From Chloroflexota bacterium (lineage in GTDB: Bacteria; Chloroflexota; Anaerolineae; Anaerolineales; Villigracilaceae): 9,340 bases of DNA. The DNA is taken from positions 1-9,340 of the forward strand of contig JAJYOO010000069.1 in NCBI GenBank assembly GCA_021796155.1. The letters run 5' to 3'. Below, one piece after another: positions 1 to 4,996 of this stretch (its first letter is position 1; the number at the start of each line of letters is the position of its first letter). A program made the translations under genes and the position numbers. Below the pieces are notes generated by a model. That model was not told the origin of the DNA and made no database searches. It saw only the letters and a program-made list of their open reading frames with translations.

Positions 1-19
1 CTGAAATTGTTACTTATTT

Positions 20-2554
20 TTATGGCACAACATTCACCGTGTAATCCAGAACGTAATCGCCCGCCGCATAATCGGATGTTCCATCATTGATCTGGCCGGT
101 GAATGTGGCAGTTGTTGTGAGATGATGTTGCCCGACCGGCCAATTGGTTAAAGCAGCATACCATGTGTGGCACTGTTCTCCATTCTGGGAGCCGTCTATG
201 GCAGCAAAGTCAGTCACCGGAACATCTTTGCCATCCAAAGTAAATTTCAGTTGGATGCTCTTCAAATCGGTGTTGAGAATGTCCGTGGTGGTCGCACACC
301 AGCCATAAGCCCAAAGAACTTGATCCGTCACAGATAGTGTAGGTGTGTAAGTCAGCGTACCAGGCTTAGCAAAATCGGACGGCTGGTATTTTTCAGATGA
401 TTTATCTTCAAGGGCTGACGCACCAGATGCTGCCACCGCTTGCGATTGGCTGATTGTATCAATCGTCGGCGCACTGGACGCGGGTTGAAGCGTCACGGAC
501 GGCGTCGGAACAGTTGACGAAGAACTTTGCGACGACGAACTTGATTGTCCAAGTATGGCCTGGACCGCCGCGCTCAACACAACGTCATCGGTGGACGCGG
601 CATTGGATGCATCAATCGGGACTTTGAGCGTCGGCTTGACGCCCTGCCCCTCGAGGAAGATGCTGCCATCGGGTAGAACGAAGCGTCCAAATGGGAATTG
701 CATGGCAAAGCCCTCGGGCATCACAAACTGTCCGCGTGAGACTTCCGCCTCGGCACCCGCCGTCGGATATTGTCCAACGACTATCATGCCCGGAACCTGG
801 CTGAATCCATACGATTCCAATTCGCAGGCGCTGAAACAGGCCGGGCCGACCAACAGCGCCATCTTGTTGAAATGATATTGTTCAACGTTGGGCGTGAATT
901 GTTCAGGAATTCCTTCCGGTTGGAATTTTCCAGCCGAGGCGCTGTAGTATTCAAGCTGTCCAAGCGTGACCGTGTTCGTGTTCAAAAATCCTTCGAGGCC
1001 AAGCGGCGCACCGCCGCTGTTGTAGCGCATGTCAATGATCAAGCCATCCACCTGGCGGTCCTGAAATTGTTGGAGCGCGCGCTGGAACAAACGGATGATG
1101 AGATTCAGATCGTCATCGTTGCTGTTGACAATGATGTAACCAATTTGCGAACTGCCCACGGACATGATCTTATAGTCAACCGGCAAAAGCGGATCGGTGT
1201 TGGCGCCATAATACAACGATGTACGCGCGAAGCTATCGGTTTCCTTGATGGCCGTCAAGGTAACCGTTTGGGATTGCCCGCCGGGATTCGTGAATGTCAC
1301 AGTCGCCTGCGTTCCCGGTTGGGCGCGTAACAGATAACGCGCCTGCTGCAATCGAATCGCGAAATCAGATGATTGATTGGAATAAATATGAGCATTGGCA
1401 ACGGCCTGGTCAATCGGTGTGCCATTGAAAGCAGTTACCGTCGCACCAACCTTCACTCCGGCTTGATCGGCCGGGCCACCGCTCGTCAAGTAAATGACCA
1501 TATAACTGCCGTCATCCAATTGGCGGATGGAGAATCCATAGCCGCCCGCAATCGCGTTGGCAAAATCCTGCTGGGCATACTGGCCGCCATCCAGGCCAAC
1601 ATGCGCGTCCTTGAACGCCCATGTAAAATCACGCAAGGCAACATAGAATGCGTTCGGATCATGACTCTGTTCCGCAGCAGCCACGCGCGGCTGGATCTGT
1701 GAATACACCTGATCCCAATTGGGTTGTTTGCCTTGAATACCGTTGAAGGCATAATCCTGTTTGACAAGATTGAACATGTCGTCAAACGCTTTTGTGTACG
1801 ACTCGTTCGAGAAATCCTTGACGGCTGCTGACTTCGGCTCGTACAAAGTCAAATCCGGTTTCGGAACTTGTGTAACGGTGAACGGTTCCTTGTCCAGATT
1901 GACGATGGAATAACCGGCAGGAATCGGACCAACAGGATCGTCCGCCGTAAACAATTTCTTGTCCGCACCGAATCCGGTTGGGAATTTTTGATTGGCGTCC
2001 GGCGCCCAAACCACGAGATTCCCGCCCACGACTTCATCATTATTGTCGCTGTCGGTAATAACCGACGCCAGATAATTTGGCCAACCCTGCGACGGATCAT
2101 CGCCTTCGGAATATGGGCCGCCGGTCAGGTTCGGCCAGTAAGAAACGGCAAAGACTTGCACACCAGTATCGTTCTTGCCATCATGTGATACATTTTCCAT
2201 CATGCCGGTTGGTCTTGCCGGAAGCTGTAAAGTATATTTGCCGGTTTTGGTTTTCGTATCTATGGAAAGGAAGCCAAGTGTTTGTGACGAAACTGGTATC
2301 GTCCACTTCTGATTGCGCGTGACAAAGCCGTACATGTCCACCAAAGCTACGGCGTTTTCAACATAATATGTTGTGATAATGTCATTGGTATAAGTAAAAC
2401 TTCCCGTGATCTCATAAGGCTGGTTGCCCGAGGCGGGAATTTGAACGACGGGCGTTTGAGTTGATAAAGTCGGCAAATTGAAACTACTGCACGCCGCCTG
2501 TACCAAACCCAACACCACAAACACTGCCATGATCTTAAATAGTTTTGATCTCAT
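20..2554 (-). CDS. Secreted lipoprotein, S41 (tricorn/IRBP-like) serine peptidase family
   Basis: This is an 844-residue exported protein. Residues 1-21 form a lipoprotein-type signal (KxxK, then a hydrophobic stretch) ending in VQAAC, so Cys22 is the likely lipidated residue; Q at -3 is atypical for a lipobox. Residues about 45-235 form a beta-rich N-terminal region with an acidic DSDNNDE stretch (168-174) that might bind calcium. Residues about 253-320 are helical and end in DAHVG (His318). A PDZ-like segment covers about 337-381. The S41 core covers about 470-645: VDGLIIDMRYNSGG (502-515), then PACFSACE, where Ser575 aligns with the S41 nucleophile. The Lys of CtpA/Tsp enzymes is absent (Gly600 there), while His318 and Glu635 (EGQGVKP) fit the tricorn-type Ser-His arrangement. 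A Ser-rich linker (671-680) leads to a beta-rich C-terminal domain (about 720-844) with Cys753 and Cys795. ATG follows AAGGAG with 5-nt spacing. The substrate is unknown. The family call is firm; activity is inferred. Confidence 0.88.
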   Translation of the reverse strand: MRSKLFKIMAVFVVLGLVQAACSSFNLPTLSTQTPVVQIPASGNQPYEITGSFTYTNDIITTYYVENAVALVDMYGFVTRNQKWTIPVSSQTLGFLSIDTKTKTGKYTLQLPARPTGMMENVSHDGKNDTGVQVFAVSYWPNLTGGPYSEGDDPSQGWPNYLASVITDSDNNDEVVGGNLVVWAPDANQKFPTGFGADKKLFTADDPVGPIPAGYSIVNLDKEPFTVTQVPKPDLTLYEPKSAAVKDFSNESYTKAFDDMFNLVKQDYAFNGIQGKQPNWDQVYSQIQPRVAAAEQSHDPNAFYVALRDFTWAFKDAHVGLDGGQYAQQDFANAIAGGYGFSIRQLDDGSYMVIYLTSGGPADQAGVKVGATVTAFNGTPIDQAVANAHIYSNQSSDFAIRLQQARYLLRAQPGTQATVTFTNPGGQSQTVTLTAIKETDSFARTSLYYGANTDPLLPVDYKIMSVGSSQIGYIIVNSNDDDLNLIIRLFQRALQQFQDRQVDGLIIDMRYNSGGAPLGLEGFLNTNTVTLGQLEYYSASAGKFQPEGIPEQFTPNVEQYHFNKMALLVGPACFSACELESYGFSQVPGMIVVGQYPTAGAEAEVSRGQFVMPEGFAMQFPFGRFVLPDGSIFLEGQGVKPTLKVPIDASNAASTDDVVLSAAVQAILGQSSSSSQSSSSTVPTPSVTLQPASSAPTIDTISQSQAVAASGASALEDKSSEKYQPSDFAKPGTLTYTPTLSVTDQVLWAYGWCATTTDILNTDLKSIQLKFTLDGKDVPVTDFAAIDGSQNGEQCHTWYAALTNWPVGQHHLTTTATFTGQINDGTSDYAAGDYVLDYTVNVVP

Positions 2555-2558
2555 CTCT

Positions 2559-2565
2559 TCTCCTT
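2559..2565 (-). promoter_or_regulatory. Ribosome binding site of the S41 lipoprotein gene
   Basis: On the minus strand AAGGAGA lies just upstream of the ATG at 2554-2552, with 5 nt between AAGGAG and the start. It supports the chosen start, which is also the one that gives a clean lipoprotein signal. Confidence 0.75.
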
Positions 2566-2574
2566 GAAGCTTGG

Positions 2575-2599
2575 CAATTATAACGCGAAGGTATAATTG
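2575..2599. promoter_or_regulatory. Divergent -10 boxes inside an 8-bp perfect inverted repeat
   Basis: CAATTATA (2575-2582) and TATAATTG (2592-2599) are exact reverse complements separated by 9 bp. Each arm contains a consensus TATAAT: minus strand at 2577-2582 for the S41 lipoprotein gene, plus strand at 2592-2597 for the small gene. Matching -35 boxes are weak. On the plus strand TTGGCA (2571-2576) sits only 15 bp from the -10 box; no convincing -35 is seen on the minus strand at 16-18 bp. The predicted minus-strand leader is about 16 nt and holds the ribosome site. The two promoters overlap, so polymerase could probably occupy only one at a time. Confidence 0.55.
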
Positions 2600-2603
2600 G
2601 GTT

Positions 2604-2927
2604 GTGAATATTCAAACGCAGGTCAATGCAGAATTCGAACGCGCCGAACAAGCCCGCGCACGCGGCAACGAAGGACAGGCGCGCGTCTGCGCGCGACGCG
2701 CGGCTGGGATCGCGGCGCGCGAATATTTCGCGCGGCGGGGACACACCGTTCACACGCCAAGCGCGTACGATTTGCTGAATCTCCTCGCTGAGGACCCGCT
2801 TCTTTCCACGAACATCAAGCAATCTGCCAGCTATTTGACTTTGCGCGTCAACGAGGAATTTAAATTGCCGGTGGATGTGGATTTGATTGTTGAAGCAAGA
2901 AAACTGTGTGAGGAATTATTGAAATGA
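2604..2927 (+). CDS. Small predicted helical protein, function unknown
   Basis: I do not recognise this 107-residue protein. It appears largely alpha-helical and soluble, with no signal peptide or TM segment. A charged helix at about 9-47 (AEQARARGNEGQ, then ARRAAGIAAREYFARRG) is Ala/Arg-rich and resembles the first helices of HEPN-like bundles, but no clear R-x4-6-H motif is seen, so that is only a guess. The C-terminal half (about 53-107, with VDVDLIVEARKLCEELL) is more conventional. I chose GTG at 2604 because a consensus TATAAT at 2592-2597 ends 6 nt before it, which suggests a leaderless or nearly leaderless mRNA. An in-frame TTG at 2571 would lie upstream of that box. Codons through about 2640-2740 are extremely rich in CGCG/GCGC. 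The TGA stop touches the A-run of the hairpin that ends the facing operon. Confidence 0.65.
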   Translation: MNIQTQVNAEFERAEQARARGNEGQARVCARRAAGIAAREYFARRGHTVHTPSAYDLLNLLAEDPLLSTNIKQSASYLTLRVNEEFKLPVDVDLIVEARKLCEELLK

Positions 2928-2962
2928 AAAAACGTAGGGGCGGAGCTACGCTCCGCCCCTAC
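2927..2962 (-). terminator. Intrinsic terminator of the sigma/anti-sigma unit, made of a 13-bp palindrome
   Basis: A perfect 13-bp stem (2934-2946 with 2950-2962, core GTAGGGGCGGAGC) closes a 3-nt loop. Read on the minus strand it is followed by G and then six T (2932-2927), a classic intrinsic terminator, 33 nt beyond the stop of the small membrane protein gene. On the plus strand no T-run follows, so it is probably not a two-way terminator. GTAGGGGCG-type palindromes are a common style of dispersed repeat in cyanobacterial and Chloroflexota genomes, so this may be a repeat copy serving as a terminator (inference). Confidence 0.75.
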
Positions 2963-2995
2963 TACAAATTTGATACAAGGAATCCTAGTACCGAA

Positions 2996-3259
2996 TTACG
3001 TCCTTCTTCCAAACAAATGAAATAATGCGCGGGCAATCGTAAGAACGACCAGCGTCCCTGAAATGACTCCGCCGAATACAAAAAATAGTCTTTCCCAGTC
3101 GTGCAGACGAAAAGCGATCTCCTCGCGTGGCGGGATGTGGATGCGTCCGCGCAGGCCATGGACAAAATCCCTTCGAGGCGTGATCCGCTTCAACGTCCCG
3201 GCCAGACGCGTTTCAAGTTCTTCCAGTTTCGATGATTCAGTAAAATTCTTCTTGCCCAT
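2996..3259 (-). CDS. Small single-TM protein, putative membrane anti-sigma factor
   Basis: This 87-residue protein has a charged N-terminal region (1-57) and one hydrophobic segment (about 58-78), then a short basic tail (HLFGRRT). The stretch LEELETRLAGTLKRITPRRD, followed by FVHGLRGRI, resembles a short motif I associate with small proteins next to ECF sigma genes, but I cannot name a family. There is no HxxxCxxC zinc anti-sigma motif. ATG at 3259 was chosen because AAGGA lies 8 nt upstream; the in-frame ATG at 3280 has only a distant purine run. It lies 117 nt downstream of the sigma gene on the same strand, and a shared terminator follows, so the two are probably cotranscribed. The anti-sigma role is inferred from position and topology; it could also be an unrelated small membrane protein. 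Confidence 0.6.
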   Translation of the reverse strand: MGKKNFTESSKLEELETRLAGTLKRITPRRDFVHGLRGRIHIPPREEIAFRLHDWERLFFVFGGVISGTLVVLTIARALFHLFGRRT

Positions 3260-3376
3260 GTCTTTCGTCCTTCTCTTCATACGTCATGCAACGATCCTCA
3301 AGATCGCCGCACAGCGACAAAAACTACTTTGCTTGATATAACACTGACCTTCCGCTTCGGTCACTCCCTTACCAAG

Positions 3377-3949
3377 TCAATCGCCGTCCAGATTTATGCT
3401 CTGATCGCCAAGTTGATCGCGCAGAGCCAAAAGTGTCCGATGATAAAGGCTTTTGACCGCGCCTTCGCTGCGCCCCATGATCTGACCGATTTCCGCGTTC
3501 GACAGGTTTTCGACAAACTTCAGAATGAGCAAAGTTTGACGTTCGGGCGGCAACTGCCGGATCAAGCGCAGAAGCGACTCTTGTTCCTGCGAATGAACCA
3601 GCGTCGACTCTGGCCGGTCTTCCTTCGACGAGGCGAGGGGCGCGTCGTTTAACGGAATTTCCTGCCGCCGACTGCGATCCCGATGCCAGTTCGCGACCAG
3701 GTTGTGAGCGATCCGATACAACCAAGCAGAGAACGGCAGGCCGCGGTTTGTATAACTGTGAATATGATTCATCGCCCGCTGAAAAACGCGAGCCGTCAAA
3801 TCCTCCGCATCGTGGAGGTTTCCCGTCCGGTAGTACACATAGTTGAAGATGCGATCAATATAACGTTCGTAAAGCTGACCGAACGCATCACGGTCGCCTT
3901 GCGCGGCGCGGGATAAAACCTCTTCTTCGTTGAACTCAAGTTCCGGCAC
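3377..3949 (-). CDS. ECF-type RNA polymerase sigma factor (sigma-70 family)
   Basis: The protein has 190 residues, the usual ECF size. Region 2 (about 22-92) contains AFGQLYERYIDRIFNYVYYR, then DAEDLTARVFQRAM and FSAWLYRIAHNLVANWHR; these are the core-binding and -10 recognition helices. A linker (about 95-122) precedes region 4 (about 124-178), with LPPERQTLLILKFVENLS and a helix-turn-helix NAEIGQIMGRSEGAVKSLYH for -35 recognition. No region 1.1 or 3 is present. The start is GTG with TAAGG 7 nt upstream. It directs RNA polymerase to a specific promoter set; the target is not known. Downstream on the same strand lies a small single-TM protein that could restrain it. The divergent FW-domain gene carries an ECF-like promoter motif and is the best candidate target. 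Confidence 0.92.
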   Translation of the reverse strand: MPELEFNEEEVLSRAAQGDRDAFGQLYERYIDRIFNYVYYRTGNLHDAEDLTARVFQRAMNHIHSYTNRGLPFSAWLYRIAHNLVANWHRDRSRRQEIPLNDAPLASSKEDRPESTLVHSQEQESLLRLIRQLPPERQTLLILKFVENLSNAEIGQIMGRSEGAVKSLYHRTLLALRDQLGDQSINLDGD

Positions 3950-3956
3950 AGATTAA

Positions 3957-3993
3957 CCTTACCGGCGAGGTCTGTTACCAATAACCCCGCCGG
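3957..3993 (-). promoter_or_regulatory. Leader hairpin abutting the sigma gene ribosome site
   Basis: In the minus-strand leader a 9-bp stem forms between 3985-3993 (CCGGCGGGG) and 3962-3970 (CCTCGCCGG), with one G-U pair and a 14-nt loop. The ribosome site AAGG (3960-3957) follows after one base, then 7 nt to the GTG. A stable hairpin next to the ribosome site could modulate translation, or protect the mRNA end. No known riboswitch is recognised. Confidence 0.45.
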
Positions 3994-4006
3994 ATTTGAG
4001 AAGTTG

Positions 4007-4066
4007 CATAATCGGTTTTTTAGACCAAATTTATTTTCGCGCCAAAGTATATCATGTCCGATTATG
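4007..4066. repeat. 9-bp inverted repeat flanking the sigma promoter
   Basis: CATAATCGG (4007-4015) and CCGATTATG (4058-4066) are exact reverse complements separated by 42 bp. The predicted sigma-gene promoter lies between them, so the arms would fall roughly at -19 to -27 and +24 to +32. This could be a pair of operator half-sites, or chance in an AT-rich stretch. Confidence 0.4.
4046..4054 (-). promoter_or_regulatory. Candidate extended -10 promoter of the sigma gene
   Basis: The minus strand reads TGATATACT, an extended -10 (TGn) joined to TATACT, a 5/6 match to consensus. The -35 position holds only a T-run. Transcription would start near 4039, giving a leader of about 90 nt that contains the hairpin next to the ribosome site. 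A GTCTAA further down on the minus strand (4025-4020) looks like an ECF -10, but no GGAAC is at the right distance. Confidence 0.45.
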
Positions 4067-4078
4067 GTAAAAAATTGT

Positions 4079-4108
4079 GGAACATGAAGGCAAGGCTTTC
4101 GTTATAAT
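4079..4108 (+). promoter_or_regulatory. Overlapping ECF-like and housekeeping-like promoter of the FW gene
   Basis: GGAAC (4079-4083), a 16-bp spacer and CGTT (4100-4103) match the general layout of ECF promoters. Overlapping it, TATAAT (4103-4108) is a perfect housekeeping -10, but no good -35 is at 16-18 bp; TTGTGG (4075-4080) is 22 bp away. Either way the leader is short. The gene's ribosome site is AAGGAG at 4121-4126, 8 nt before ATG. Dependence on the adjacent sigma factor is a hypothesis. Confidence 0.5.
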
Positions 4109-4134
4109 GATAGATGCAAAAAGGAGATTAGCTC

Positions 4135-4860
4135 ATGCAATTCAATAAAGAGAACAGGAACATGTATATTTTGCTGGGTGTGGCAATCCTGGTAATCCTG
4201 GCTGGAATCATCACGTTGTTAATCTGGGGATCGTCAGGAAAGAACAACGCCACACCCACTATCAGTGTGGACGCGATATACACGTCCGCATATCAAACCG
4301 TCGCCGCCGCGCAGACCGCGCAACAAGCTTCACTTCCGCCAACAGATACGCCGGTGCCGAGTCCATTCCCAACACTGCCGGGTGCAGCTCCTTCTTCATT
4401 GCCGATCAACACTCTTGTCTTTGCCAGCCCAACGACGGGAGTCGTTCAGGGATGCGATAATTCCGTATTCGTCAGTGACGTCACTTTTCCCGATGGCACG
4501 GTCGTGACCCCCGGCGAAACCTTTACCAAAACATGGCTGATGCAAAACAACGGAACATGCACATGGGATACAACTTATAGCATCGCATTCGTTTCCGGCG
4601 ACGCGATGTCCGGCGTCAAAACACCGTTGACTTTGTCCGTCCCGCCGGGACAACAGGTAAAAGTCTCAGTCAATTTGACGGCTCCCGCAACAACCGGCGA
4701 CGACAAGGGTTATTGGCAATTGATGAACGGCAGTGGCGCGTTCTTTGGAAATCAAGTGTATGTCCTGGTCAAAGTTGTCGCGGCAACTGCAACCGCCACA
4801 ACTGCGCCACCAACCGCAACCAATACACCAGAAACGCCCACGCTTACTCCAACGCCATAA
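4135..4860 (+). CDS. Membrane-anchored protein with NBR1-type FW (Ig-like) domain
   Basis: The protein has 241 residues. A basic cytoplasmic N-terminus precedes one TM segment (about 11-32), so the rest is likely outside the membrane. Residues about 40-66 are a polar Ala/Gln-rich stretch (AYQTVAAAQTAQQA), and 67-100 a Pro-rich linker. Residues about 107-214 form an Ig-like beta domain of the FW type ('four tryptophan', also found in eukaryotic NBR1). Landmarks are the phrase FPDGTVVTPGETFTKTW, then NNGTCTW, PPGQQVKVSVNL, the ATTGDDKGYW run, and a final VYVLVKV strand. Trp134, Trp144 and Trp194 are visible; the fourth Trp position is not obvious. Cys107 and Cys142 could form a disulfide. The tail (215-241) is Thr/Pro-rich and ends in TPTP. 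In bacteria the domain is mostly seen in surface proteins, where its ligand is unknown. AAGGAG supports the start. Confidence 0.82.
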   Translation: MQFNKENRNMYILLGVAILVILAGIITLLIWGSSGKNNATPTISVDAIYTSAYQTVAAAQTAQQASLPPTDTPVPSPFPTLPGAAPSSLPINTLVFASPTTGVVQGCDNSVFVSDVTFPDGTVVTPGETFTKTWLMQNNGTCTWDTTYSIAFVSGDAMSGVKTPLTLSVPPGQQVKVSVNLTAPATTGDDKGYWQLMNGSGAFFGNQVYVLVKVVAATATATTAPPTATNTPETPTLTPTP

Positions 4861-4874
4861 ACAGATAAAACAAA

Positions 4875-4907
4875 AACCGGAGCCGAAGTTTGCTCCGGTT
4901 CTGTTTT
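4875..4907 (+). terminator. Intrinsic terminator after the FW-domain gene
   Basis: A perfect 9-bp stem (AACCGGAGC at 4875-4883 with GCTCCGGTT at 4892-4900) with an 8-nt loop is followed by CTGTTTT. It lies 15 nt after the stop codon and separates this gene from uvrA. Confidence 0.75.
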
Positions 4908-4919
4908 AAAAACTGTCGT

Positions 4920-4928
4920 TGGTATAAT
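4920..4928 (+). promoter_or_regulatory. Upstream extended -10 promoter candidate of uvrA
   Basis: TGGTATAAT is a full extended -10 (TGn plus TATAAT). The -35 position (about 4900-4905) is poor. Transcription would start near 4935 and give a leader of about 60 nt. It may act as a second uvrA promoter; the same GGTATAATT string recurs at 2590-2598. Confidence 0.4.
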
Positions 4929-4948
4929 TTAGTTTTGCCTCGCTCGCA

Positions 4949-4976
4949 TTGATTCTTGAAACAGATGTGCTATAAT
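4949..4976 (+). promoter_or_regulatory. Main promoter candidate of uvrA
   Basis: TTGATT (4949-4954), a 16-bp spacer and TATAAT (4971-4976), preceded by TGC to make an extended -10. Transcription would begin near 4983, giving a leader of about 14 nt that contains AAAGG (4986-4990), 6 nt before the ATG at 4997. No recognisable LexA palindrome overlaps it, so SOS control is not evident. Confidence 0.6.
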
Positions 4977-4996
4977 CGAATTTCCAAAGGTTGATT

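Noticed and set aside
770..1330. Plus-strand open frame of 186 codons opposite the S41 lipoprotein gene
   Set aside because: It is fully antisense to a strongly supported gene, lacks a ribosome site and shows no family motif; it reflects codon bias of the real gene.
2640..2740. CGCG/GCGC-dense stretch as a possible horizontally acquired segment
   Set aside because: It lies within one Arg/Ala-rich helix and the rest of the gene has ordinary composition; similar CGC-rich runs occur in uvrA.
3341..3363. TGACC/GGTCA inverted repeat between the sigma gene and the small membrane protein gene
   Set aside because: Only 5 bp of stem with no T-run, too weak to call an attenuator or terminator.
4020..4025. 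GTCTAA on the minus strand as an autoregulatory ECF -10 for the sigma gene
   Set aside because: No GGAAC-like -35 is found 15-17 bp upstream on that strand.
4901..4916. CTGT-N8-CTGT as a possible LexA/SOS box before uvrA
   Set aside because: The half-sites are direct, not inverted, and the position is within the terminator tail of the upstream gene. No GAAC-N4-GTTC was seen either.
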